Shown in pieces: positions 1 through 8,282 of a stretch of 35,640 bases of DNA (its first letter is position 1; each line of letters begins with the position of its first letter). The notes beneath the pieces were generated by a model. It had not been told where the DNA came from. It saw only the letters and a list, made by a program, of their open reading frames with translations, and did no database searches. The stretch comes from an uncultured Clostridia bacterium (lineage in GTDB: Bacteria > Bacillota > Clostridia > Lachnospirales > Lachnospiraceae), in the NCBI GenBank assembly GCA_946184675.1, contig CAMHFW010000004.1, positions 1-35,640 on the forward strand. The letters run 5' to 3'. A program made the position numbers and the translations under genes.

Positions 1-2039
1 TCCTGCGCCTGTCCCTGCATGGCAGTCTTAATCACTTCAAAAGCACTCTGGGCTGCTTCAGCCGCCATGAGCAGCTGGGGCAGGAAAAGGGTTCCCTTTT
101 CAAAGTCTTTTCCAACCTTATCCAGAGCCGGGATCAGGTCTGTATTGACGATTTCCATGGCTTCCCGGGTCTTAAGCGCTTCCTGCGCTGCCTTTGCAGC
201 CTTGCCGGCTACGCCGCGCACCACCGCTTCCTGCAAATCCGAGCCGTCTGCTGAGGCTTCGGATCCAGTTCCAGCGGCCCCTGCTCCGTCCGTTTTCTTT
301 ACGGTCTGTATCCCCTTATAATCCGCATATGCCCCGATGAAGCCTGCGAAATTCTCATCTCTGTCCGTCAGGGCCAGAAATGCACGGTAAGCCTGCATCA
401 TGGAATCATTATTGGGATTGATGATGGCGCAGGAAAGTCCTTCCTGCATGGCCATGGCAAAAAAGTAGGAATTGATGATTTCCCGGGCAGGCAGTCCGAA
501 ACTGATATTGGATACGCCCAGAATACTGCATCCGCCCAGTTCCTCCCGAATCCGGCGGATGGTCTCCAGGGTGGTGACAGCGGATTTGGAATCAGAAGAA
601 ACCGTCATGGCCAGACCGTCGATCACGATTTCCTCCGGACCGATCCCGTATTTGGCTGCCTCTGCAATGATCCTTTTGGCAATTGCGATCCTTCCCTGGG
701 CATCAGCCGGGATGCCGCTTTCATCCAGCGGCAGTGCCACGATCACGCCCCCGTATTTGGCGGCCAGCGGAAATACCATATCCATGCTTTCCTGCTTGCC
801 GCTGACAGAATTGATCATGGCCTTGCCGTTGCAGAGACGAAGTCCCTGCTCCATGGCGGCTGCGTTTGTCGTGTCAATCTGCAGGGGCAGGGCCGTCACA
901 CTCTGCAGCCTTTTCACAACAGAAGCGATCATCTCCGGCTCATCAATCTCCGGAAGTCCCACATTAACATCCAGCACATCCGCACCGGCATCTTCCTGCT
1001 GCAATCCCTGACTGATGATATAGTCAAAATCTTTGCTGCGCAGGGCTTCTTTGAACTTTTTCTTTCCCGTCGGATTGATCCGCTCTCCGATGATGACCGG
1101 TTTGTCCCCGATTTCCACAGTCTTTGAAAATGAAGAAATCACGCACCGGTGCTTCTTTGTGATGGGAATCAGAGGCATGTTTTCTGTGAGTTCGATGGTT
1201 TTCCGGATATATTCGGGCGTCGTCCCGCAGCATCCGCCAAGGCCCCTGGCGCCCAGTGCCGCAATTTTCTGCATATAGCCTGCAAACTCTTCCGGCCCGA
1301 CATCATAGAGAGTCTGGCCGTTTTCTACTCTGGGCAGCCCTGCATTGGGATTGACGATGACCGGAAGACTGCTGCAGCGGATCAGCCTTTCCACGATGGG
1401 AATCATCTGCCGGGGACCCAGGCTGCAGTTGATGCCGATCGCATCCACCCGCAGGCCCTCCAGCATGGCTGTCATAGACTCCGGCGTGCCGCCGGTCAGC
1501 ATCTTGCCGTTTTCATCAAAGACCATGGTGACAAAGACCGGCAGATCACAGTTTTCCTTCGCTGCCAGGACTGCCGCCTTGGTCTCATAGGAGTCATTCA
1601 TGGTCTCGATCAGAACCAGGTCTGCACCGGCTGCCGCCCCGATTCGAACCACTTCCCCAAAAAGAGAGACTGCATCCTCAAAATCCAGATCTCCCATAGG
1701 TGCCAGAAGCTTGCCGCTGGGGCCGATATCCAGCGCAACATAGGCGTCTTCTGTGCGGCTGCACTCCTCCCGGGCCCGGATGGCCAGCCTGACGCCGCTC
1801 TCTACAATCTTTTCCAGATTCTCCGGGTATTTGAGCCGGTTGGCTCCGAAGGTATTGGCATTAAAAACATGAGATCCTGCTTCCAGATATCCTTTATACA
1901 AGGTGCGGATCTCATCCGGATGACTGAGGTTCCAGGTCTCCGGCAATTCCCCGGGCTGCAGGCCCAGTGACTGCAGGATGGTCCCCGTGCCTCCGTCAAA
2001 AAAAACACGCCGGCTGCGTATTCTCTCTAAAATGGTCAT
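1..2039 (-). CDS. metH: Methionine synthase, cobalamin-dependent (homocysteine-binding, pterin-binding and start of B12 cap domain); runs off left edge
   Basis: Reverse-strand reading from ATG at 2039 gives MTILERIRSRRVFFDGGTGTILQSLGLQPGELPETWNLSHPDEIRTLYKGYLEAGSHVFNANTFGAN..., typical of the MetH N-terminal domain; the left edge reads LPQLLMAAEAAQSAFEVIK (B12 cap-like). It is missing from the ORF track because it has no stop in the window. Confidence 0.85.
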   Translation of the reverse strand, partial: MTILERIRSRRVFFDGGTGTILQSLGLQPGELPETWNLSHPDEIRTLYKGYLEAGSHVFNANTFGANRLKYPENLEKIVESGVRLAIRAREECSRTEDAYVALDIGPSGKLLAPMGDLDFEDAVSLFGEVVRIGAAAGADLVLIETMNDSYETKAAVLAAKENCDLPVFVTMVFDENGKMLTGGTPESMTAMLEGLRVDAIGINCSLGPRQMIPIVERLIRCSSLPVIVNPNAGLPRVENGQTLYDVGPEEFAGYMQKIAALGARGLGGCCGTTPEYIRKTIELTENMPLIPITKKHRCVISSFSKTVEIGDKPVIIGERINPTGKKKFKEALRSKDFDYIISQGLQQEDAGADVLDVNVGLPEIDEPEMIASVVKRLQSVTALPLQIDTTNAAAMEQGLRLCNGKAMINSVSGKQESMDMVFPLAAKYGGVIVALPLDESGIPADAQGRIAIAKRIIAEAAKYGIGPEEIVIDGLAMTVSSDSKSAVTTLETIRRIREELGGCSILGVSNISFGLPAREIINSYFFAMAMQEGLSCAIINPNNDSMMQAYRAFLALTDRDENFAGFIGAYADYKGIQTVKKTDGAGAAGTGSEASADGSDLQEAVVRGVAGKAAKAAQEALKTREAMEIVNTDLIPALDKVGKDFEKGTLFLPQLLMAAEAAQSAFEVIKTAMQGQAQ

Positions 2040-2044
2040 ACTTT

Positions 2045-2701
2045 TTATATCCTCCGAAAGGCACAGTCTGTCTTCGGGCAGACTGCGCATTCTTTTTCAT
2101 GGTCAGGCTGCATCTCTTTCGTCAGTCCGATCAGGGCTGTCACTGATTTGGACGGCATCATAAGCAGGCTGTCCGTCAGGGTCAGGCCGATCTTTTTCGG
2201 TGCGTCCAGAATCCGAAGCAGATCTTTTTGCAGGTCCAGGGGCAGGTCACCGTAGCCTGGTGAAAAGCGCGGTTTCAGATAGAGTCCTTCCTCTGCTGCC
2301 TGCCTGCGCAGCCGCGCGCAGATCTGATCACAGCAGGACTCGATCATCTCCGCGCAGAGTGCCTGATAGATCACAGCATCCGACATCCGCTGCGCGCTGG
2401 CCCGCCGGATCAGCAGATCCGGGCCCGGGCCAAGTGTTGCCGCTAACAGATATACTTCCCCGCAGCCCTGCAGATTCTTTCGCAGGTCTTTGCTGGCAAT
2501 CTGCATATCTGCTATCAAAAGGCAGGGAAAATGATTCTCCCCCTGTCTGACTGGCAACCGCATAAGCAGATGTCTTGGATCCGCCGCCTCCCGCAGTTTC
2601 TCCTCACAGGCTGCAATCTTCTCCTGCACCTGCGCATCCGGCCGTGCGCCGCCTTTGTATCCCAGATAGCGCCAGACCTGATCCTGCCTGATCGGGATCA
2701 T
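2045..2701 (-). CDS. Vitamin B12-dependent methionine synthase activation-domain protein (stand-alone)
   Basis: 218-aa ORF between metH and metF; contains RFSPGYGDLPLDLQKDLLRILDAPKKIGLTLTDSLLMMPSKSVTALIGL, typical of MetH activation domains; 4-nt overlap with metF. Confidence 0.82.
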   Translation of the reverse strand: MIPIRQDQVWRYLGYKGGARPDAQVQEKIAACEEKLREAADPRHLLMRLPVRQGENHFPCLLIADMQIASKDLRKNLQGCGEVYLLAATLGPGPDLLIRRASAQRMSDAVIYQALCAEMIESCCDQICARLRRQAAEEGLYLKPRFSPGYGDLPLDLQKDLLRILDAPKKIGLTLTDSLLMMPSKSVTALIGLTKEMQPDHEKECAVCPKTDCAFRRI

Positions 2702-3561
2702 CGCACGATCTCCGAAAGGGCATTCAGGATTCCCTCTGCCACGTCTGGTTTATTCATGGTGTAGACATGAATATATTTGCAGTCATTGGCGATCAGATCG
2801 ATGATCTGTTCTGCCGCATAGATGATGCCGGCCTGCTTCATAGAAGCCGGATCATCCCCGAACCTGTCCACAATGGCACGGAAGCGGTTAGGAACCGTCG
2901 TCCCGGAAAGAGCGACCGATCTCGATACCTGTTTGGGATTGGTGATCGGCATGATGCCGGCCAGAACCGGAACCGTCACGCCTCTTTCTCTTAAGCGGTA
3001 AAGATAGTTGTAATATACGGAATTGTCAAAAAACATCTGTGTCGTCAGGAACTGGCATCCTGCCTCGACCTTCTCTTTTACATGCAAGATATCTTCGTCT
3101 TTGTGAGCACACTCCACATGGCCGTCCGGATAGCAGGCGCCGCCGATGCAGATCTCCGGGTCCGCCTCGCGGATCTCGCGGATCAGCTCCGCCGCATACT
3201 GGTAATCATGGACCGGTGATCCTCCCTCGGGGATATCCCCGCGCAGGGCCATGATGTTGTCAAAGCCCATTTCCCGGTATTTCCCGATCATTGTGTGTAC
3301 ATGCTCTCTGGTGCTGGAAATACAGGTCAGATGCGGCAGCACGGTCGTCCCGTACTTGTCATGAATGTTTTTGGCGATATTCAGCGTATACTCAGATGTC
3401 CCACCGCCTGCTCCATAGGTGACAGACATAAATGCGGGGTGAAGCGCGGCGATCTTCTCTGTTGCCTCTGCAACAGAATCATAATTGCTGCTTTTCTTCG
3501 GCGGGAATACCTCAAAGGAAAGTGTCGGCTTCCCCTGGCTTAGTATCTCCGTAATCTTCAT
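2698..3561 (-). CDS. metF: 5,10-methylenetetrahydrofolate reductase
   Basis: 287 aa; LSFEVFPPKKSSNYDSV, FMSVTYGAGGG and PHLTCISSTREHV are MetF motifs; position next to metH. Confidence 0.93.
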   Translation of the reverse strand: MKITEILSQGKPTLSFEVFPPKKSSNYDSVAEATEKIAALHPAFMSVTYGAGGGTSEYTLNIAKNIHDKYGTTVLPHLTCISSTREHVHTMIGKYREMGFDNIMALRGDIPEGGSPVHDYQYAAELIREIREADPEICIGGACYPDGHVECAHKDEDILHVKEKVEAGCQFLTTQMFFDNSVYYNYLYRLRERGVTVPVLAGIMPITNPKQVSRSVALSGTTVPNRFRAIVDRFGDDPASMKQAGIIYAAEQIIDLIANDCKYIHVYTMNKPDVAEGILNALSEIVR

Positions 3562-3987
3562 TTTTATGCTCCTCCTGTTATATACCTTCTTAAATCAGAA
3601 TTCCCCGTCCCCGGAGATTCCATTTTGTCCGAATTATGTATATCATATTCTTTATGCGTCAGATATTCAAGAAAATTACGTCGTTTTTTTTTAATTGAGT
3701 TTAAATTCTGTTCAGATTATCTTGCATGTAAGTTTGCTGGATTACTTGCCGGCTGCGATGGAATGACATGAAAATCCAGAAAAGTGGGAAGTGTATAATT
3801 TCCCGGTCATTATGCTGCTTTTATATACATTATTACAGTCGTCTCCCCGAAATGCAGATTATAACCAGAAATCCCCAAAACCGTTGTCTGGATTAATATT
3901 CATCTTGCAGAGTCTGTCTGAAATAGCATTCAGAAGATGCACAATATAAGAATAAATTAGCAAAATATACATCGGCCTTTTCAAGAT

Positions 3988-4112
3988 ATGTATAATTAGC
4001 CTGAAAGAATGAAGTCTTTGTTGATAAAGGCTGATAAAGAAATAAAGAACCACCTGTCCGGTGCAGTACCTAACAGGTGGTTCTTCTAGTTGTAGAATTT
4101 TTTTACACTTCC
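3988..4112 (+). repeat. Dispersed element copy A (diverged relative of 23719-23917)
   Basis: tgtataattagcctgaaagaatgaagtctttgttgataaag...aaagaaccacc[hairpin]ggtggttctt...gaatttttttacac aligns by eye to the minus strand of 23719-23850; about 34 of 43 bases identical across the TGTATAATTA...TTGTTGATAAAG segment. Confidence 0.6.
4045..4085. terminator. 13-bp perfect hairpin within copy A (possible terminator of 4138-5577 on the minus strand, or structural hairpin of the element)
   Basis: AAGAACCACCTGT (4045-4057), 15-nt loop, ACAGGTGGTTCTT (4073-4085). Confidence 0.6.
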
Positions 4113-4137
4113 TGTTTATTTGTCTGTCCCGGCAAAT

Positions 4138-5577
4138 TCAGAACTTGCCGCTGCCGCCGGAGAAGCCGTGTGAGTTGACGCTCGTTCCGCCGCCTCCGCC
4201 GCCATGGCCGCCGGTCTTGTTCTGGCTGCTGCTCACCCGCACGCGGTTGACCGTTGTGTTCACATAGTGATCCTGCTTGGATCTCATATACATGCCGCTC
4301 TCGTGGCTGATATAGTTCACAGCAGTCCGTTTGATGCCGGTATTTTTCATGGTTCTGCGCAGGCTGCCAACGCGGCCTTTGCCAGTTATAAAACCAATAA
4401 GCAGAGACAGCAGCGAGCTTCCGCCTATCATGCCTGCCCAGTTGACTGTGCGCTCCATGGGCGTTCCGTCTGCCGCTTCTTTGAGAATCTTCTCGCCAAA
4501 ATTCAGGTAAGCGGAGAATCCGCCGTACCAGTCATTGTTTCTGAAAGACGACACGAAACGGTCTGTCAGCTGTCCCTGTGCATAATCTGTGTATGCAAAG
4601 AGGGCATCGGATCCGTAAATCTTGAGGCAGTAGTCGCGCTCTGCCATGCTAAGGGCCAGAATCACGCCGTTTTGCTCACTGCCAAGCCCCAGCTGATTGT
4701 CCAGGTACAGTTTCTCTGTCCAGAGCTCGATACTGGAGCTGCCTCCGTAGCTGCGGTAATCATCCACAGTCAGCACATAGACTCCTGTGCCGTACCGGTC
4801 TGCAAGTTCGCCAGCCTTGGACTCCAGCGTCTGCCTCTCCGCGTCGCTCATCAGACCTGCCCCGTCCTTGACATAGGTTCCGTCCATCTGATCCCAGACC
4901 AGATCACTGGATGCAACCTGATCCAGAGGAGGAAGCCCGTCCTCCGCCAATGACAGGACACTCTCTGCTGCAGTCTCCGTCTCAGCAGCCGTCTCCGCAG
5001 CTGCTTCTGTTTCTGAAAGACTTCCTGCCGTCCCTGCCGCGGCAGAGCTTTCTCCATTTACAGAAGCTACTACACATTCTATAGCATGGAAGAAAGCATC
5101 ATTGTCCGACTGCAGGTCTCCGCTGAAAGCCTCCTCATTCAGATACCGGCCGACTCCCGTGTACATATCGCTTACGATCGTCCGCAGGCTGTCCTTATTC
5201 TTCCCGCCGAATACGATATCATAGTCCTGATACTGCAGACCGTCTCCGTCTTCCGTTACATAGATCATCAGAAGAATGCCGTCTCCGGTTGACTTATATC
5301 CATAACCATACTGGGTATAGAAAATCTTTGCGTAATCGTCTATCCCCTTCCCTTCCAGATCATTCACCACATCAACATGAATATCGATCTGCTTTTCCTC
5401 TGAAAGGTCGCTCAGCTGCCGGCCCATGGTCTCACAACGGCTTTTATCAAGCTGGTCTGTGGAATCATAGAGCTGTCCGTATACGGAATAAGCCATAGCC
5501 GGCACGGCCGGAAGCAGGGTAAGGAGAAGGACAAGCATGAGCGCTGCTGCTGCAAATACTTTATTATTTCTGCGCAT
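4138..5577 (-). CDS. Secreted/membrane protein with two TPM (TLP18.3/Psb32/MOLO-1-like) domains and Gly-rich C-terminus
   Basis: Signal peptide MRRNNKVFAAAALMLVLLLTLLPAVPAMA; two TPM-like stretches (about residues 30-160 and 235-365); TM segment WAGMIGGSSLLSLLIGFITG; tail GGHGGGGGGTSVNSHGFSGGSGKF. Confidence 0.75.
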   Translation of the reverse strand: MRRNNKVFAAAALMLVLLLTLLPAVPAMAYSVYGQLYDSTDQLDKSRCETMGRQLSDLSEEKQIDIHVDVVNDLEGKGIDDYAKIFYTQYGYGYKSTGDGILLMIYVTEDGDGLQYQDYDIVFGGKNKDSLRTIVSDMYTGVGRYLNEEAFSGDLQSDNDAFFHAIECVVASVNGESSAAAGTAGSLSETEAAAETAAETETAAESVLSLAEDGLPPLDQVASSDLVWDQMDGTYVKDGAGLMSDAERQTLESKAGELADRYGTGVYVLTVDDYRSYGGSSSIELWTEKLYLDNQLGLGSEQNGVILALSMAERDYCLKIYGSDALFAYTDYAQGQLTDRFVSSFRNNDWYGGFSAYLNFGEKILKEAADGTPMERTVNWAGMIGGSSLLSLLIGFITGKGRVGSLRRTMKNTGIKRTAVNYISHESGMYMRSKQDHYVNTTVNRVRVSSSQNKTGGHGGGGGGTSVNSHGFSGGSGKF

Positions 5578-5592
5578 CTTTCACTCCTCCTC

Positions 5593-6762
5593 TTACAACG
5601 CGTACATGACCAGATACATGAGGATGGAAAGTACCGGAATTCCAACAATCACTGCAGTCAGGAAGGTCTTGAGAAATTCTTTGCGCTCTTTTTCCTGTGA
5701 GCTGGGAAGCTCTCCCACTACCTTGCCAGTCTGGCCGTTGACTGCAAACAGATACTGTCCTTCATTCCATCGGATGGTCAGCAGATAGGTGGGAATCAGA
5801 GCATAATGCACCTTTCCCCGTTTGAGGGTGACCTTTTTATTGCGGACCACGGCTGTTTCATAGCTGACCGTATTGCGCACAACATCTTCGGCCGTATTGA
5901 CTGCCCGCTCGTCCGCCCTTTTTGCGCTCTGCTCCACGCTGACATCAAACTTGTCAGCCAGATAGCCTGCCAGATAAGCCATGGAAAATGGCTCCAGCTT
6001 GTTGTAGTCATAAGGCTCCAGAGAGTCCATGTACTCATCCGGCATCTTGGAGGCCGCATCTACGGGAATCTTTTCAAAAACCACATCCCCGTCTCTGTGC
6101 ACTTCGTAATGCTTGGTTTCGGTCACCTCATAATCGCCCTGCATAAAAGCAGTACTCTCAGAGGCGTCAATATCCAGCACGACCCTTGCCGTGCCGTCAA
6201 ACAGCCAGAAGGGCACGTATACGCCCTGGATCTCCTGGATGTTCTTTTCATCTCTGAAGGTTTCCGGGAGCAGTGCCTTTCCCTGGTAATGCCTGAGAAG
6301 CGCTTTCTGGGCGTCTTCCTTATTCAGCTTGAAGGGAAGGACATAGTCCGGTTTCAGTGTTCCTGACAGCTGTCCCGGCACTACAGTAGGATTGCCGCAG
6401 TAGGGACAGCGGGTGGCCGCCGTGTTTTCATCGCAAATCAGCTCCGCGCCGCAGCTTGGACAGCTGTAGATACGGAGTCCCTGTCCTGCGCTGTTCCAGT
6501 TCTCCAGAGAAGACGTGTCCCAGCCGCCGGAAGATGTCTGTGAAGAGGCTCCGCCGGTCTCCGCCGCTGCCGGAGCTTCTGCCTGACTCTCTTCCGCTGC
6601 AGCCTCGGCCGCGCTTTCCACCTTTTCTTTATAAATGCTCTCAATCTCGGCAATCGTATACTTGCTGCCGCAATAGTCGCACTCCAGCTTTCCGCTGTCG
6701 CCGACATAATGCAGCGGGCCTGTACAGGCCGGGCACTTATAATTGATGATTTTTTCTGGCAT
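5593..6762 (-). CDS. Zinc-ribbon membrane protein (TFIIB-type zinc ribbon-like)
   Basis: Start at MPEKIINYKCPACTGPLHYVGDSGKLECDYCGSKY behind a GGAGGGA-type RBS; second CxxC pair CPSCGAELICDENTAATRCPYCGNP; C-terminal TM. The ORF track start at 6807 is probably too far upstream. Confidence 0.75.
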   Translation of the reverse strand: MPEKIINYKCPACTGPLHYVGDSGKLECDYCGSKYTIAEIESIYKEKVESAAEAAAEESQAEAPAAAETGGASSQTSSGGWDTSSLENWNSAGQGLRIYSCPSCGAELICDENTAATRCPYCGNPTVVPGQLSGTLKPDYVLPFKLNKEDAQKALLRHYQGKALLPETFRDEKNIQEIQGVYVPFWLFDGTARVVLDIDASESTAFMQGDYEVTETKHYEVHRDGDVVFEKIPVDAASKMPDEYMDSLEPYDYNKLEPFSMAYLAGYLADKFDVSVEQSAKRADERAVNTAEDVVRNTVSYETAVVRNKKVTLKRGKVHYALIPTYLLTIRWNEGQYLFAVNGQTGKVVGELPSSQEKERKEFLKTFLTAVIVGIPVLSILMYLVMYAL

Positions 6763-6816
6763 ACCATCCCTCCCTTTCCGTAAATCTCTATCTGACTCCT
6801 CTGACAATCTGTATGA

Positions 6817-7683
6817 TCAGACCTCTTCGTCCTTAGGCCCGTATCCCATCTCCTGCAGGTTCTGCAGATTGATCATGGCAATCTCGTGCCCCTGGTCTGC
6901 TGCCGTTTCAAACAGTCTGTAGGCCAGTTCGCGGTCCTGATCCACACCGCTGCCAAACATATAGCGAACACCCAGTGTATTGGCCGCATCCGGATCTCCG
7001 CCCTTGAGCGCCTCTACATACCAGTGCATCGCCTGCTCCTCGTCCTTGTCGACACCCTTTCCGTCGTCATACATACAGCCCAACTCATAAGCTGCCGCGG
7101 GAATGCCCGACTCTGCCGCCTGCTTATAGCAGCGCAGAGCATTGCGGTAATCGTCCTGGCCGTAGTAATGCCTGGCCAGATGATACTTGGCGCTGATACT
7201 GCCATTCTCTGCCGCGGTCATAAAGAGCTTCACAGCTGCGTCATGGTCCTGGTCAACCACATTTCCAAACTCATAGAAAAGTCCCAGGCTCGACTGCGCC
7301 TCTGCATTTCCGGCTTCCGCCGCCTTGCTGTACCAGTAAAATGCCATCTCATAGTCCTGGCTGATTCCTTCCCCGTTCTCATAGCAGTCTGCTACATTGA
7401 GAGCTGCGGAACTGCTGCCCTTCTCAGCGGCCTCTTTGAAATAAGAAAAGGCCTTTTCCATATCTTTTTCAACCGTTACGCCGTTGTAGTAGAACATACC
7501 CATATAGTTCTTTGCCTCCGCATGTCCGCCGGAAGCTGCCATCTCAAACCAGCGAATCGCGCGGGCAATGTCAGCCGTACGCTCCTCACCCTCCATATAG
7601 TAGCGGCCCATGTAGAACTGGGCCTCTGTATCACCTTTTTCTGCCTTATGCAGGATGTCAACCAGACTTAATTGTTCTGCCAT
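6817..7683 (-). CDS. Sel1-like repeat (tetratricopeptide-related) protein
   Basis: About seven A-x-x-x-L/M-G-x-x-Y-x-x-G-x(n)-A-x-x-W/Y/F-x-x-A-A-x-x-G units across 288 aa. Confidence 0.9.
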   Translation of the reverse strand: MAEQLSLVDILHKAEKGDTEAQFYMGRYYMEGEERTADIARAIRWFEMAASGGHAEAKNYMGMFYYNGVTVEKDMEKAFSYFKEAAEKGSSSAALNVADCYENGEGISQDYEMAFYWYSKAAEAGNAEAQSSLGLFYEFGNVVDQDHDAAVKLFMTAAENGSISAKYHLARHYYGQDDYRNALRCYKQAAESGIPAAAYELGCMYDDGKGVDKDEEQAMHWYVEALKGGDPDAANTLGVRYMFGSGVDQDRELAYRLFETAADQGHEIAMINLQNLQEMGYGPKDEEV

Positions 7684-7807
7684 TTGAAAGCACCTCGAAT
7701 CTTTATAAGGTTATATCCGATGAGAGAGCAGACTCCCATCTTGCTATATATAACAGTATACCGCATCCGGGCCGGATTGTCTCATGGAAAAAGACAAAAA
7801 AAGGCAC

Positions 7808-7837
7808 TTGACAAAAAAGGGCACGGGAGTGTACTGT
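7808..7837 (+). promoter_or_regulatory. Putative sigma-A-type promoter for the GntR gene
   Basis: TTGACA at 7808-7813, 18-bp spacer, TACTGT at 7832-7837; RBS AAGGAG at 7865-7870; ATG at 7878. Confidence 0.5.
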
Positions 7838-7862
7838 CTGATTAGTACACTCCCGTGCCCTT
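7817..7862. promoter_or_regulatory. 19-bp perfect inverted repeat in the promoter spacer and leader of the GntR gene (candidate operator or leader hairpin)
   Basis: AAGGGCACGGGAGTGTACT (7817-7835) gtctgatt AGTACACTCCCGTGCCCTT (7844-7862). Confidence 0.75.
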
Positions 7863-7877
7863 GTAAGGAGACGATTT

Positions 7878-8282
7878 ATGAAACTGGATGCCAACACCCA
7901 CATCTACCGTCAGATTATCGATGATATCCGCAAAAAGGCTGTATGCGGCGATCTGATCCCCGGCCAGAAGCTTCCCTCTGTCCGCGCCCTTGCAGACCTC
8001 TATCAGATCAACCCTAACACAGCTGCCCGTATTTACAAAGAGCTGGAAGCCGAGGGACTGGCCATTACCAGAAAAGGTCTGGGCACCTACCTTTGCAGTG
8101 ATGCCCGGACCCTGTCAGATCTCAGAGAGCTGCTGCTCTCTGACTGTATTTCCCGCTTTGCCGGGGAGATGAAAGCCCTCGGCCTGCAGCCCGAAGACGT
8201 TTTTCAGTCTGCTTTCTGGGACCAGTACAGATCCCGCTGTCTTCCCCCGGAAGACGGCTCACATTTTACTGATATACGATGA
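7878..8282 (+). CDS. GntR-family transcriptional regulator, YtrA type (short C-terminal region)
   Basis: 134 aa; IYRQIIDDIRKKAVCGDLIPGQKLPSVRALADLYQINPNTAARIYKELEAEGLAITRKGLGTYL wHTH. Confidence 0.88.
   Translation: MKLDANTHIYRQIIDDIRKKAVCGDLIPGQKLPSVRALADLYQINPNTAARIYKELEAEGLAITRKGLGTYLCSDARTLSDLRELLLSDCISRFAGEMKALGLQPEDVFQSAFWDQYRSRCLPPEDGSHFTDIR

Noticed and set aside
1149-1970. 273-aa plus-strand ORF
   Set aside because: Antisense to the clear metH reading frame; no recognisable domain, a shadow ORF.
3562-3780. SAM, cobalamin or T-box riboswitch upstream of metF
   Set aside because: Looked for conserved riboswitch core strings on the minus strand and found none.
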